Assembly (NCBI RefSeq): GCF_008386635.1
Contig: NZ_VUOE01000002.1
Coordinates: 817,751 to 881,750 of the forward strand
DNA: 64,000 nucleotides
Source: Maribacter flavus
GTDB taxonomy: Bacteria; Bacteroidota; Bacteroidia; Flavobacteriales; Flavobacteriaceae
Direction of reading: 5' to 3'
Below are positions 16,742 through 25,475 of the stretch, piece after piece (within the stretch, counting starts at the first letter, position 1; each line of letters begins with the position of its first letter). The position numbers and the translations under genes were made by a program. The notes beneath the pieces were generated by a model, which saw nothing but the letters and a program-made list of their open reading frames with translations, ran no database searches and was not told the origin of the DNA.

Positions 16742-17437
16742 TTATTCGGCCAAGGCAAATTTCACGGCCGCATTTGAATGAATTAATGTAGTGTCAAAGG
16801 TAGGAATATTGCAATGTTCCTGTTGGATCAACAAAGGTATTTCGGTACAACCTAAAATAACTCCTTTTGCCCCTGCTTTTACTCCAGCATCGATAATTCT
16901 GAGGTAAACTTCCCTGGATTCAGGCGAAATAATTCCTTTGGAAAGCTCTGTATAGATAATGTTATGGACCAATTCTTGGTCTGACTCTTTGGGTATCATA
17001 GTTGTTATTCCAAACTGCGTTTTGAGGATATCTTTATAAAAATCAAGCCCCATGGTAAATTTGGTTCCCAACAAAAGCACCGTGTCAATTCCTTTGGAAA
17101 CAACGGCTTGCCCAGTAGCTTCGGCAATATGGAGTAAGGGTATGTTGGTTACCTTCTTTATACTATCCGCACATAGGTGCATGGTATTCGCACCGATGAG
17201 AATCATTTCTGCTCCGGTTTGCTCCAACCTTCTGCCGATATTGGCAAATTCCTTGTTCAAGGATTCCCAATCCCCGGCACTTTGCTTTTTGGAGATTTCA
17301 TGGAAGTCTACCGACTCCATCACCAATTTACACGAATGGGAACCTCCCAATTTTGAATTCACTATCTCGTTTAGGTACTGATAATACAGTTGGGTGGACT
17401 GCCACGTTATACCTCCAATAAGTCCGATTTTTTTCAT
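16742..17437 (-). CDS. Aspartate/glutamate racemase family protein (YgeA-like)
   Basis: The 231-residue protein begins MKKIGLIGGITWQSTQLYYQ, as in Asp/Glu racemases. These enzymes use two opposed cysteines for racemisation. Here the second is present (Cys197 in GVILGCTEIPLL), but the first position reads Ala83 in LIGANTMHLCAD. E. coli YgeA, as I recall, has Thr83 and Cys197 and is an active broad-range racemase, so activity here is uncertain. It is embedded in the his operon between hisF (6 bp gap) and hisIE (9 bp gap), although racemisation is not a histidine-pathway step. Confidence 0.8.
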   Translation of the reverse strand: MKKIGLIGGITWQSTQLYYQYLNEIVNSKLGGSHSCKLVMESVDFHEISKKQSAGDWESLNKEFANIGRRLEQTGAEMILIGANTMHLCADSIKKVTNIPLLHIAEATGQAVVSKGIDTVLLLGTKFTMGLDFYKDILKTQFGITTMIPKESDQELVHNIIYTELSKGIISPESREVYLRIIDAGVKAGAKGVILGCTEIPLLIQQEHCNIPTFDTTLIHSNAAVKFALAE

Positions 17438-17443
17438 CTATCT

Positions 17444-18199
17444 CTATATCCTAACGGTAACGCCTTCTTTTTGAAGTTCCTTTTTTAAATCCCTTATTTT
17501 AATTTCCTTAAAATGGAACACACTGGCGGCCAGGGCGGCATCTGCTTTACCTTCCTTAAAGGTGTCCGTAAAGTGCTGAATATTTCCTGCCCCGCCCGAT
17601 GCTATAATTGGAATAGTAAGTTCGTCGGACAATTTGGCCAAGGCTCGGTTTGCAAAACCGTCCTTTGTACCATCGTGGTCCATGGATGTAAACAATATCT
17701 CACCGGCACCCCGTGCTTCAACTTCTTTGGCCCATTCAAATAGTTTCCGTTCCGTAGGTACCCTGCCTCCCACCAAATGCACAATCCATTCTCCATCAAT
17801 TTGTTTGGCATCGATGGCCACCACAATACATTGAGATCCAAATTTAGCTACCAAATCATTGATTAATTTCGGATTCTTTACCGCCGAGGAGTTTATGGAA
17901 ACCTTGTCCGCACCGTTTTGCAGTAAAATATCCACATCCTCTACTGAGGAAATACCACCTCCAACGGTAAAAGGTATGTTTACCTTTTCAGCTACGTGAT
18001 ACACCAAATCCGCCAAGGTCTTTCTTTTTTGTTCTGTAGCCGAAATATCCAGGAAGACCAGTTCATCCGCGCCTTCCTTGCTATAGATTTCTGCAAGTTC
18101 CACCGGATCACCGGCATCCCTTAAGTCCACAAAATTGACGCCCTTTACTGTTCTGCCGTCCTTTATATCTAAACAGGGTATGATTCTTTTTGCTAACAC
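17444..18199 (-). CDS. hisF: Imidazole glycerol phosphate synthase cyclase subunit
   Basis: HisF uses ammonia from HisH to convert PRFAR to imidazole glycerol phosphate and AICAR. The 251-residue barrel starts [15 protein letters not shown] with the catalytic Asp11. It carries [13 protein letters not shown], the second catalytic aspartate in [13 protein letters not shown], and phosphate loops GGAGN and AALAASVFH. Its partner hisH is in the same operon but separated by hisA, a DinB gene and a broken gene. It starts 59 bp after the broken frame ends. Confidence 0.96.
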   Translation of the reverse strand: MLAKRIIPCLDIKDGRTVKGVNFVDLRDAGDPVELAEIYSKEGADELVFLDISATEQKRKTLADLVYHVAEKVNIPFTVGGGISSVEDVDILLQNGADKVSINSSAVKNPKLINDLVAKFGSQCIVVAIDAKQIDGEWIVHLVGGRVPTERKLFEWAKEVEARGAGEILFTSMDHDGTKDGFANRALAKLSDELTIPIIASGGAGNIQHFTDTFKEGKADAALAASVFHFKEIKIRDLKKELQKEGVTVRI

Positions 18200-18257
18200 T
18201 TTTTAATTTAGAATTACGGATTTAAAATTTAGAATATTAATTTTCTCATATTCATGG

Positions 18258-18618
18258 TTAAGAAATTTGATTTAATCGTTTTCGAACGGTCATGATTGAA
18301 CTAACCGTTATGGCAAGTAGTTCGTTGGCTTACTTTAAAAGAACATTCAAATTATTTTTTTCATTAATTTCAGTTTTTTGAAACATTTCAAGCCAAAACA
18401 TACTTTCATCCAATTCTTCTTCCAAAATCTTCAGTTTATTAATAAAATCTTTGTCGGATTTTGCTCTACAAGCAGCTCTATAATTTGCGCCGACTGAGCT
18501 GGAACTACGAATCAATTGTCTTACCCAAGCATCAAATTCCCTTGATTTAGGAATTAGCTTACAAAGTTCCCAACATTCAAAGGAAAAAATTTTGAGTTCT
18601 AATTTTTAAACCCTTCAT
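18258..18618 (-). pseudogene. Broken four-helix-bundle (S23/IVP-like) protein gene
   Basis: Reading from ATG 18618 gives MKGLKIRTQNF, then a T6 run (minus strand, near 18586-18591) throws the frame. Removing one T restores SFECWELCKLIPKSREFDAW and then QLIRSSSSVGANYRAACRAK and DFINKLKILEEELDESMFWL, the signature of the four-helix bundle family related to 23S rRNA intervening-sequence proteins. A TAA at 18330-18332 then interrupts LNVLLK, but the same frame continues ANELLAITVSSIMTVRKRLN to a TAA at 18258. The family usually has Glu at that stop position (GAA to TAA). One frameshift plus one nonsense change indicates a decayed gene, located inside the his operon. Confidence 0.75.
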
Positions 18619-18630
18619 TGATTTATATGT

Positions 18631-19170
18631 TCAGCTTTTATACTTTATTCTGAATTCGTCATTCAAAACTGTTAAATCTAGACCATCATAAAAACCTAAA
18701 TCCTTGTTCCTCAAAAGCTTTACCCAAAACGCGATTTGTCCGGTATGATAGGAATAATGCTCCACAGCATGCATTATGACCCCTACTCCTGAAAAGGAAA
18801 ACCCTTGAACGGAACGAATCTTGACCAATTGCTCCGGCTTGGCATCAAAAATGACCCTCTTCGAGGTATCCACCGTTCTCTCCAGTTTTTTAATCAATTC
18901 CTCCTTGTTAAGTCCCCCTTTGGTTTGAAATTCACCGTCCCTATTGCGCTCATCTTCCATCTCGCCCAAGGAAGAAATAATGTATTGGGTCATGTTGCCA
19001 CAAATATGGAGAATTAAATTTCCAATGCTATTCAAGGAGTCGTTCGGTTTTTGCCAGACCTCCGCATCGTTGATGGATTCCATACTTGTTTTAATCATCC
19101 GGGTACTTTCATCCATTCGATAGAGGGCATTCTTGACCAGCTCCTCTATGAATCGTGCTTCTTTATCCAT
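18631..19170 (-). CDS. DinB-like (DUF1572) putative metalloenzyme
   Basis: The 179-residue all-helical protein resembles the DinB/YfiT superfamily of four-helix bundles with three metal-binding histidines. Visible candidates are His in [13 protein letters not shown] and the pair in [17 protein letters not shown]. Such proteins are often thiol-dependent transferases or of unknown function. Its ATG overlaps the end of hisA by 8 bp, so it is translated as part of the his operon. A second, different DinB protein is encoded at 44365-44880. Any role in histidine synthesis is not established. Confidence 0.8.
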   Translation of the reverse strand: MDKEARFIEELVKNALYRMDESTRMIKTSMESINDAEVWQKPNDSLNSIGNLILHICGNMTQYIISSLGEMEDERNRDGEFQTKGGLNKEELIKKLERTVDTSKRVIFDAKPEQLVKIRSVQGFSFSGVGVIMHAVEHYSYHTGQIAFWVKLLRNKDLGFYDGLDLTVLNDEFRIKYKS

Positions 19171-19945
19171 GGTTCATAATATAAGTTTCCAATTGTTTCA
19201 AGGTAATCCTATTTTCATATATGGCCTTGCCGATAATGACTCCCTCACAACCAATTTGCGCCAACCGGGAAAGTTCTTCAAAACAGGAAATCCCCCCCGA
19301 CGCAATTAGTTTTAGAGATTTCCCCGATGTTTCCTTTACTATTTTTTCATACAGTTGAAACGAGGGGCCTTGTAACATTCCGTCTTTTGATATATCGGTA
19401 CAAATAACATAGGAAATCCCTTCTTTCTGATATTCCTGAATAAAAGGAATCAGGTCTTCGGTCGATTCTTCCTGCCATCCAGAAACGGCCACTTTTTCTT
19501 CCATCGCATCGGCCCCAAGAATTATCCTTTCTGCCCCATGTGCATTCAGCCAACCAAGAAATACTTCCCTATTTTTTACCGCTATGCTTCCACCTGTAAT
19601 TTGACTGGCACCACTTTCAAAGGCAATTTTCAAATCCTCATCGGTTTTTAATCCACCGCCAAAATCTATTTTCAAGCTTGTTTTGGATGCAATCTGTTCC
19701 AGTACCTTATGGTTAACGATATGCTTGGATTTTGCCCCGTCCAAATCCACTAGGTGAAGGTATTTTATACCATGGGCCTCAAACTCCTTGGCGACTTCCA
19801 AAGGATTTTCGTTATATATTTTCTTGGTATCATAATCTCCTTTGGAGAGGCGTACACACTTCCCTTCTATTATGTCGATGGCCGGTATGATTCGAAGCCC
19901 CCTATCCCCCAAAGGGGAAATACCATCCGTAGTTACCTTTGTCAT
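19163..19945 (-). CDS. hisA: ProFAR isomerase (HisA) with an unusual N-terminal extension
   Basis: HisA isomerises ProFAR to PRFAR. The 260-residue barrel has [20 protein letters not shown] with the catalytic aspartate, [11 protein letters not shown] and [13 protein letters not shown] with the second aspartate. HisA proteins normally begin right at RIIPAID. Here an extra 17 residues ([17 protein letters not shown]) come first, partly encoded by a G-rich palindrome at 19897-19920. The start is supported by the ATGA overlap with the hisH stop, and no start codon lies directly before RIIPAID. Confidence 0.95.
   Translation of the reverse strand: MTKVTTDGISPLGDRGLRIIPAIDIIEGKCVRLSKGDYDTKKIYNENPLEVAKEFEAHGIKYLHLVDLDGAKSKHIVNHKVLEQIASKTSLKIDFGGGLKTDEDLKIAFESGASQITGGSIAVKNREVFLGWLNAHGAERIILGADAMEEKVAVSGWQEESTEDLIPFIQEYQKEGISYVICTDISKDGMLQGPSFQLYEKIVKETSGKSLKLIASGGISCFEELSRLAQIGCEGVIIGKAIYENRITLKQLETYIMNHG
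19897..19920. repeat. G-rich palindromic element inside hisA 5' coding end
   Basis: On the minus strand TTTCCCCTTTGGGGG is followed by ATAGGGGGC. It encodes residues around ISPLGDRGL of HisA. A closely similar sequence occurs at the same relative position in hisB (21663-21687). Confidence 0.65.
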
Positions 19946-20535
19946 ACCGATAAAAAATTCTCCAATATTGCCGAGCCATATTCCCCCGATTTTTCAGGAT
20001 GGAATTGGGTCCCATAAAAATTATCTTTTTGAAGGGCCGCACTGTAGGGTAGACCGTAATCCGTAATCGCAATAGTATCCCCACATAAGGATGCGTAAAA
20101 ACTATGAACCAGATACACATAATCTTCAGTAAGACCTTGAAACAAGTCACCCTTCAAATCATATATCTTGTTCCAGCCAATTTGTGGAATTTTTAAGCTC
20201 CTTTCAGGTGTGTGTGGGCCAAACTTTACAACATCGACATCAAAGATGCCCAGTCCTTTGGTATTACCTTCTTCCGAACCTTTACACATCAACTGCATTC
20301 CCAAGCAGATACCCAAAACTGGTTGTTTAAGGGTGGGAATCAATTTATCCAACCCACTTTCCCTTAATTTTTTCATAGCGCTACTGGCTTCTCCAACACC
20401 AGGAAATATTATTTTTTCCGCATTTCGTATTTCGTCTGCAGCATTGCTTAATACAGCATCATACCCTAAACGTTTTATCGCAAATTTGATACTTTGGATG
20501 TTTCCCGCACCATAATTTATAATAACAATTTTCAT
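19942..20535 (-). CDS. hisH: Imidazole glycerol phosphate synthase glutaminase subunit
   Basis: HisH releases ammonia from glutamine and passes it to HisF. The 197-residue class I amidotransferase has the oxyanion segment [10 protein letters not shown], the nucleophile Cys77 in GICLGMQLM, and the His179/Glu181 pair in [10 protein letters not shown]. It starts within the ATGA that ends hisB and ends within the ATGA that starts hisA, so translation of the three is coupled. Confidence 0.96.
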   Translation of the reverse strand: MKIVIINYGAGNIQSIKFAIKRLGYDAVLSNAADEIRNAEKIIFPGVGEASSAMKKLRESGLDKLIPTLKQPVLGICLGMQLMCKGSEEGNTKGLGIFDVDVVKFGPHTPERSLKIPQIGWNKIYDLKGDLFQGLTEDYVYLVHSFYASLCGDTIAITDYGLPYSAALQKDNFYGTQFHPEKSGEYGSAILENFLSV

Positions 20536-21713
20536 AATACACCTTTCGTAGATGGTAGGAACATTTTTTCAGCGTCCCGCTTTACCGCCATTTTTATACT
20601 CTTTGCAAAGGCCTTGAAAATAGCCTCTATCTTGTGGTGCTCATTGGTTCCTTCTGCCTTGATATTTAGGTTTGCCTTGGCACCATCCGAAAATGATTTA
20701 AAGAAATGATGGAACATTTCGGTGGGCATGTCCCCAATTTTTTCCCGTTTGAAATCGGCATCCCAGACCAACCAGTTTCTTCCGCCAAAGTCGATAGCGA
20801 CCTGTGCCAAGCAATCGTCCATGGGCAGGCAAAATCCGTATCGTTCAATGCCCAATTTAGTTCCCAATGCTGCATAAAATACTTCTCCTAAGGCAATTCC
20901 TGTGTCTTCTATCGTATGGTGCTCGTCCACTTCCAAATCGCCGTCGACTTTAATCTTTAGGTCCATCTGCCCATGTCGCGCCAATTGGTCCAACATATGG
21001 TCAAAAAAGGCCAATCCGGTATGGATGTCGCTTTTTCCCGTCCCATCCAAATTTAATTCGATAAGGATGTCCGTTTCGTTGGTTTTACGATGTGTAGAAG
21101 CCGTTCTTTCCTTCAGTTTTAAGAACTCAAAGATTTTTTGCCAATCGTTGCTTTCCAATGCAATAAATGCATCCAGCTCTTCTCTTTTCACCGTAATTTC
21201 GGAAGTGCCCAGATGTGTTTCGTCATTGATGTAGATGCCTTTGGCACCCAAATTCTTAGCGAGTTCCATATCTGTTAATCGGTCGCCAATAACAAAGGAA
21301 TTTTCAAGGTCATATTCGTCAGAGAAATATTCTGTAAGGAGTCCGGTGCCCGGTTTTCTAGTATAGGCGTTTTCATGGGGAAAGGTGCGGTCCAAGAATA
21401 CTTTATCGAATACCACGCCTTCATTCTCAAAGGATTTAAGAATGAAATTATGAACGGGCCAGAAGGTTTCTTCCGGGAAGGAATCGGTTCCCAAGCCATC
21501 CTGATTGGTAATCATGACCAGTTCATAATCCAGCTCCTTGGCTATTTTTCCTAGAAAGGTAAACGCCTTTGGATAGAAAACCATTTTTTCAAAGGCGTCT
21601 ATCTGCTCGTCTACCGTTTCCTTAATAAGGGTACCGTCCCTATCGATAAATAGGACTTTGCGGCCCCCTCCGCCCCCAATGGGGAAACTATTTTTAGCTT
21701 TTTCCGATTTCAT
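20532..21713 (-). CDS. hisB: Bifunctional histidinol-phosphatase / imidazoleglycerol-phosphate dehydratase
   Basis: HisB catalyses the dehydration of imidazole glycerol phosphate and the later dephosphorylation of histidinol phosphate. The N-terminal HAD phosphatase has FIDRDGTLI (Asp24, Asp26) and PGTGLL. The C-terminal IGP dehydratase starts near residue 210, with [28 protein letters not shown] and [16 protein letters not shown]. HisB normally begins [10 protein letters not shown]. Here about 17 extra residues ([18 protein letters not shown]) precede it, partly encoded by a G-rich palindrome at 21663-21687 like that in hisA. Its ATG lies at the edge of a dispersed repeat. Confidence 0.95.
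   Translation of the reverse strand: MKSEKAKNSFPIGGGGGRKVLFIDRDGTLIKETVDEQIDAFEKMVFYPKAFTFLGKIAKELDYELVMITNQDGLGTDSFPEETFWPVHNFILKSFENEGVVFDKVFLDRTFPHENAYTRKPGTGLLTEYFSDEYDLENSFVIGDRLTDMELAKNLGAKGIYINDETHLGTSEITVKREELDAFIALESNDWQKIFEFLKLKERTASTHRKTNETDILIELNLDGTGKSDIHTGLAFFDHMLDQLARHGQMDLKIKVDGDLEVDEHHTIEDTGIALGEVFYAALGTKLGIERYGFCLPMDDCLAQVAIDFGGRNWLVWDADFKREKIGDMPTEMFHHFFKSFSDGAKANLNIKAEGTNEHHKIEAIFKAFAKSIKMAVKRDAEKMFLPSTKGVL
21663..21687. repeat. G-rich palindromic element inside hisB 5' coding end
   Basis: On the minus strand TTTCCCCATTGGGGG is followed by CGGAGGGGGC. It encodes FPIGGGGGR of HisB, and matches the hisA element apart from three or four bases. Confidence 0.65.
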
Positions 21714-21714
21714 T

Positions 21715-21805
21715 CGTTTAAAATTAGGTTAACAGGTTGATTTTAAACATTTACTTTAATAGAGATTTTTAACTTATGATAGCAAAGCCCTCGATGAGGG
21801 TTTCA
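21715..21805 (+). repeat. Dispersed repeat, copy A1
   Basis: This 91-bp unit begins CGTTTAAAATTAGGTTAA and ends CCCTCGATGAGGGTTTCA. It is bounded on the left by ATTTCATT, which contains the hisB start codon in reverse. A second copy follows in tandem. Four other copies lie in this window, at 21809, 29127, 56579 and 59434. Confidence 0.8.
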
Positions 21806-21808
21806 CAG

Positions 21809-21898
21809 GTTCAAAATTAGGTCAATAGTTTAATTTTTAAGCATTTACATTTGTACGGGGACTGGATTGCCATAACAAATCCCTCGATGAGGGTTTCA
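21809..21898 (+). repeat. Dispersed repeat, copy A2 (tandem)
   Basis: This copy runs from GTTCAAAATTAGGTCAATAG to CCATAACAAATCCCTCG and ATGAGGGTTTCAT. It directly follows copy A1 in the hisC-hisB gap, and its last bases contain the hisC stop codon (TGA read on the minus strand). Confidence 0.8.
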
Positions 21899-22942
21899 TG
21901 GTAATTCGTTTAAGGCCTTTATCAAAAATTCATTTTCCCTATGCGTCCCAACAGTAAATCTCAAGGTGTTTTCACAGAGCGGTTGCGTTGTTCTATTGCG
22001 AATGACAATGCCTTTTTTTAGCAATTGGTCATATCTTAGGGATGCATTATCCACTTTGGCCAGAATAAAATTGGCATCGGTAGAATAAACTTGTTCAACA
22101 AATTGAATGGTTTTCAACGTTTGTTCCAATGCCTTTCTTTCTTTAAGGATATTCTCGACTTCTTGGTTAATTTCCTCCCGATTCATTACCCTTTGCAATG
22201 CCCTTTGTTGGGTCAGTTCATTGACATTATAAGGCGGTTTTATTTTGTTTAATACCGATATTATTTCTTCGGATGCCATACATATTCCCAAACGGATACC
22301 GGCCATGCCGTAGGCCTTTGACAAAGTCTGTGTTACAATCAAATTGGGATAGTCCGATAATTTGGATACCCAACTATCCTCCAATGAAAAATCTATATAG
22401 GCTTCGTCAATGACCACCAAACCTTGAAAGGACTGCAACAAAAATTCAATGCTTTCCGCAGCGAAACTATTCCCTGTGGGGTTGTTGGGCGAACAGATGA
22501 AAATCATTTTGGTTTGGGTATCCATCGTATTTAAAATCGTGTTCACATCCGGTTGGAAATTCTCCAACAATAGTACTTCCCTATTTTCCACTACATTAAT
22601 ATCAGCCAAAACCTTGTACATGCCATACGTTGGCGGCAGTGTAATAATATTATCCACTTTTGGTTCACAAAAGGCCCGGAAAAGCAAATCGAGCACTTCA
22701 TCACTGCCATTGCCCAATAAAATATTGGCTTCTGAGATTCCCTTTTGCGCGGCCAGTACCGACTTCAAACTCCGCTGCTGTGGATCCGGATAGCGATTGA
22801 CGCCATTTTGAAACGGATTTTCATTGGCGTCCAAGAAAATCATTTCCGAACCATCCGAAACATATTCGTCCCGAGCCGAGGAATAAGGTTTTAAGCCCTT
22901 TACGTTTTCCCTGATCAATTTATTCAGTTCAAATTTTTGCAT
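21896..22942 (-). CDS. hisC: Histidinol-phosphate aminotransferase
   Basis: HisC is the PLP-dependent aminotransferase of histidine synthesis, converting imidazole acetol phosphate to histidinol phosphate with glutamate. From ATG 22942 (MQKFELNKLIRENVKGLKPY) the protein has 348 residues, as expected. It has LLGNGSDEVLDLLFRAF, SPNNPTGN, VIDEAYIDF, the PLP lysine in TQTLSKAYGMAG, and RFTVGT at the end. A longer frame from 22975 overlaps hisD by 11 bp but adds unusual residues. The stop lies within dispersed repeat copy A2. Confidence 0.95.
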   Translation of the reverse strand: MQKFELNKLIRENVKGLKPYSSARDEYVSDGSEMIFLDANENPFQNGVNRYPDPQQRSLKSVLAAQKGISEANILLGNGSDEVLDLLFRAFCEPKVDNIITLPPTYGMYKVLADINVVENREVLLLENFQPDVNTILNTMDTQTKMIFICSPNNPTGNSFAAESIEFLLQSFQGLVVIDEAYIDFSLEDSWVSKLSDYPNLIVTQTLSKAYGMAGIRLGICMASEEIISVLNKIKPPYNVNELTQQRALQRVMNREEINQEVENILKERKALEQTLKTIQFVEQVYSTDANFILAKVDNASLRYDQLLKKGIVIRNRTTQPLCENTLRFTVGTHRENEFLIKALNELP

Positions 22943-22964
22943 ATCAATATTTCTCGACCTTGAT

Positions 22965-24257
22965 CTAAATGACATTTTTTAGTTCTTTCAACCGTAAGGT
23001 GACCGCATTCTTATGTGCCTGCAAACCTTCCGCCTCCGCCATAAGCTCAATGGCCTCGCCTATATTCAGAATGCCTTCCGGGCTTATTTTTTGAAAGGTC
23101 ATACTTTTCATAAAACTGTCCAGATTTACGCCACTATACTGTTTCGCATAACCATTGGTGGGAAGTGTATGGTTGGTTCCGGATGCATAGTCGCCCGCAC
23201 TTTCCGGGGTATAATTTCCAACAAATACGGATCCGGCATTTGCCACGTTGTCAATAAAATAATCTTCGTCCTTGGCACAGATAATGTAATGTTCCGGCCC
23301 GTACGCATTGATCAATTCTACGGCCGTTTGCCCATCTTCCACATAAATCGATTTACTATTTTCAATGGCCATTTCGGCGATGTCCTTTCGTGGTAATTCT
23401 TTGAGCTGATTTTCAAGTTCTGTTTCTACTTGGTTTATCATTTCTTTTGAGGTTGAAACCAATAGTACCTGACTGTCCGTACCGTGTTCGGCCTGACTCA
23501 ATAAATCGGATGCAACGAAAGCGGGATTTGCTGAATCATCGGCAAAAACCAAAAGTTCACTAGGTCCTGCGGGCATATCGATGGCCACGCCATGCTTTGT
23601 GGCAATTTGCTTTGCGACGGTTACATATTGATTTCCGGGTCCGAAAATTTTATAGACTCTGGGAACGGATTCCGTACCAAAGGTCATTCCTGCAATCGCC
23701 TGGATACCCCCAACTTTCAGGATTTTTGTCACGCCACATAATCCCGCTGTATATAATATCGCAGGATTGACATTACCTTGCTTGTCCGGTGGCGTACATA
23801 AAACAATTTCTTTACATCCCGCCAAATTCGCCGGTACCGCCAACATCAAAATAGTAGAAAATAAAGGGGCCGTTCCCCCAGGAATGTATAACCCGACTTT
23901 TTGAATGGGTCTCTTTTCCTGCCAACATTCCACACCAGGAGCGGTTGTTACAGAAACCTTTTGGGTCTTTTGGGCCCTATGAAACTTCTCGATATTGCTT
24001 TTTGCCAATTGAATGGCTTGCTGTAGCTTTTGGGATACCGAACCTGCTGCATCCTTTATTTCCTGTTCAGATACCAATAAACTATCCAGCACTACCCCAT
24101 CAAAGGTTACCGTATACTTCTTCAAAACGGAATCCCCACCATCCTTCACTTCTGAGAAGACCCTATTTACCGTATCCTCGATATCAGATATAGTTTGGGT
24201 GGGTCTTTTTAGCAACTTGTCCCAAGATTCTTTACTTGGGCTATAAATTTTGTTCAT
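22965..24257 (-). CDS. hisD: Histidinol dehydrogenase
   Basis: HisD oxidises L-histidinol to L-histidine in two NAD-dependent steps and needs zinc. The 430-residue protein has the nucleotide-binding VGLYIPGGTAPLFSTILM, FGPGNQYVTVAK, DMPAGPSELLVFAD, LSQAEHGTDSQV with zinc ligands, the catalytic EH in YGPEHYIICA, and SGTNHTLPTNGYAK. Length and motif order are typical. It follows hisG by about 93 bp in the operon. Confidence 0.97.
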   Translation of the reverse strand: MNKIYSPSKESWDKLLKRPTQTISDIEDTVNRVFSEVKDGGDSVLKKYTVTFDGVVLDSLLVSEQEIKDAAGSVSQKLQQAIQLAKSNIEKFHRAQKTQKVSVTTAPGVECWQEKRPIQKVGLYIPGGTAPLFSTILMLAVPANLAGCKEIVLCTPPDKQGNVNPAILYTAGLCGVTKILKVGGIQAIAGMTFGTESVPRVYKIFGPGNQYVTVAKQIATKHGVAIDMPAGPSELLVFADDSANPAFVASDLLSQAEHGTDSQVLLVSTSKEMINQVETELENQLKELPRKDIAEMAIENSKSIYVEDGQTAVELINAYGPEHYIICAKDEDYFIDNVANAGSVFVGNYTPESAGDYASGTNHTLPTNGYAKQYSGVNLDSFMKSMTFQKISPEGILNIGEAIELMAEAEGLQAHKNAVTLRLKELKNVI

Positions 24258-24350
24258 ACTTTCAATCTCAAATTAGCAACTGATTTTTAGCTTTCGGAAA
24301 TTCATTATATTTTATAATTACGAGCAAAATGCCAACATCCAATAGCCGTT

Positions 24351-25208
24351 TCACAAAACCATTTTCTCGATTGGGCATACCAAAATACCTTCGGCACCCA
24401 CCTTTTTCAATTCGTCGATCACTTCCCAAAAGGTATCCTTATCGATAACCGTATGCACGGAACTCCATCCTTCTTCCGCCAAAGGTAGCACCGTTGGACT
24501 GCGCATCCCGGGAAGTAGTTTTAATATATCATTTAACCTATCATTTGGGGCGTTCAACAGCACGTATTTTGATTTTCGGGCTCGCAAAACCGACTGAATC
24601 CTAAATTGAAGTCGTTTCAACAAAGCGGTGCGCTCCTCCGATATCTTTGGCGAAACGGCCAATACCGCTTCACTGGTAAGCATTACCTCCACTTCCTTCA
24701 AATTGTTCTTGAACAAAGTGCTACCGCTGGAGACAATGTCACATATTGCATCCGCTAGCCCAATATTCGGTGCTATTTCCACAGACCCGTTGATAATGTG
24801 TAATTCCGCCTTGACCCCTTTTTCCCTTAAATAATTGTTCACGGTATTTGGATACGAGGTAGCGATACGTTTTCCTTCAAAATCGTGAACGGATTTATAT
24901 TTAACCGATTTTGGAACCGCCAACGAGACCTTACACTTGGAAAAGCCCAATTTTTCCGCAATCGAAATATCCTCTCCTTTTTCAATCAAAACATTTTCCC
25001 CGATTATGGCTATATCCACCACTCCATCCCTCAAATATTGGGGAATGTCGCCATTGCGCAAGTAAAAAACCTCCATGGGAAAGTTTCTACTGGATGCCTT
25101 CAATTGGTCCTTGCCATTATCTATGGAAATGCCACAATCCTTTAAAATTTGAAGGGAATCCTCGTTCAATCTTCCCGATTTTTGAATCGCAATCCTAATT
25201 TTTGTCAT
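24351..25208 (-). CDS. hisG: ATP phosphoribosyltransferase, long form
   Basis: HisG joins ATP and PRPP in the first, feedback-controlled step of histidine synthesis. The 285 residues correspond to the long (homohexameric) form with a C-terminal ACT-like regulatory domain (MRSPTVLPLAEEGWSSVHTV). The catalytic part has RIAIQKSGRLNEDSL, the PRPP loop region DAICDIVSSGSTLFKNNL and IIGENVLIEKG. It is the first structural gene after the His-codon leader and attenuator at 25246-25366. Confidence 0.97.
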   Translation of the reverse strand: MTKIRIAIQKSGRLNEDSLQILKDCGISIDNGKDQLKASSRNFPMEVFYLRNGDIPQYLRDGVVDIAIIGENVLIEKGEDISIAEKLGFSKCKVSLAVPKSVKYKSVHDFEGKRIATSYPNTVNNYLREKGVKAELHIINGSVEIAPNIGLADAICDIVSSGSTLFKNNLKEVEVMLTSEAVLAVSPKISEERTALLKRLQFRIQSVLRARKSKYVLLNAPNDRLNDILKLLPGMRSPTVLPLAEEGWSSVHTVIDKDTFWEVIDELKKVGAEGILVCPIEKMVL

Positions 25209-25245
25209 GCTCGTTTCTTTATTTTTTTGTTGATGCTATTGAAAC

Positions 25246-25282
25246 CAAAAACAAAACCCGCTTGATTTCTCAAACGGGTTTT
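25246..25282 (-). terminator. Attenuator terminator of the his operon
   Basis: The minus-strand transcript would form AAAACCCGTTTGA, loop GAAA, TCAAGCGGGTTTT, a 13-bp stem with one G-U pair, then TGTTTTT. It lies between the leader peptide and hisG, so it can stop transcription before the structural genes. CTCAAG inside the end of the leader could pair with TTTGAG of this stem to form the competing antiterminator. Confidence 0.85.
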
Positions 25283-25312
25283 AAAATATGTCTGTAATAC
25301 TACAATACATTT

Positions 25313-25366
25313 TTACCTCGCTTGAGCGCAAGTATAAAAATGATGATGTGTATTGTTTTTCTTCAT
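25313..25366 (-). CDS. hisL: his operon leader peptide
   Basis: A 17-codon frame from ATG 25366 to TAA 25313 reads MKKNNTHHHFYTCAQAR, with three consecutive histidine codons. It stands 31 bp before a strong intrinsic terminator and 105 bp before hisG. This is the classical layout of ribosome-mediated attenuation: when charged His-tRNA is scarce the ribosome stalls at the CAT codons, the antiterminator forms, and the his genes are read. Too short for ordinary gene finding, but the His run in this place makes it convincing. Confidence 0.85.
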   Translation of the reverse strand: MKKNNTHHHFYTCAQAR

Positions 25367-25373
25367 TACTGTG

Positions 25374-25381
25374 TAAAAGTA
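25374..25381 (-). promoter_or_regulatory. Probable -7 motif of the his operon promoter
   Basis: The minus strand reads TACTTTTA, seven of eight positions of TAnnTTTG. It lies 7 bp before the leader ATG, so the leader mRNA may start almost at its start codon. No -33 TTG is evident. Confidence 0.35.
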
Positions 25382-25426
25382 AAATTTAATTTTTTTATGG
25401 AAAAGAATATTTCCGAAAAATAACAA

Positions 25427-25448
25427 TTTACTCGATATTCGAGATTTA
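25427..25448. repeat. 22-bp palindromic site, copy 1
   Basis: The sequence has the palindrome CTCGA-TAT-TCGAG flanked by TTTA and ATTTA. A copy identical at 21 of 22 positions lies at 29291-29312. It is between the prohibitin gene end and the his promoter. Confidence 0.6.
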
Positions 25449-25475
25449 GTTCAAAAAGCGAAATGCTTAGGTATT

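Noticed and set aside
18330..18515. A separate 61-residue gene from a TTG start
   Set aside because: It is the middle part of the broken four-helix-bundle gene, with homologous sequence on both sides in the shifted frame and beyond the stop.
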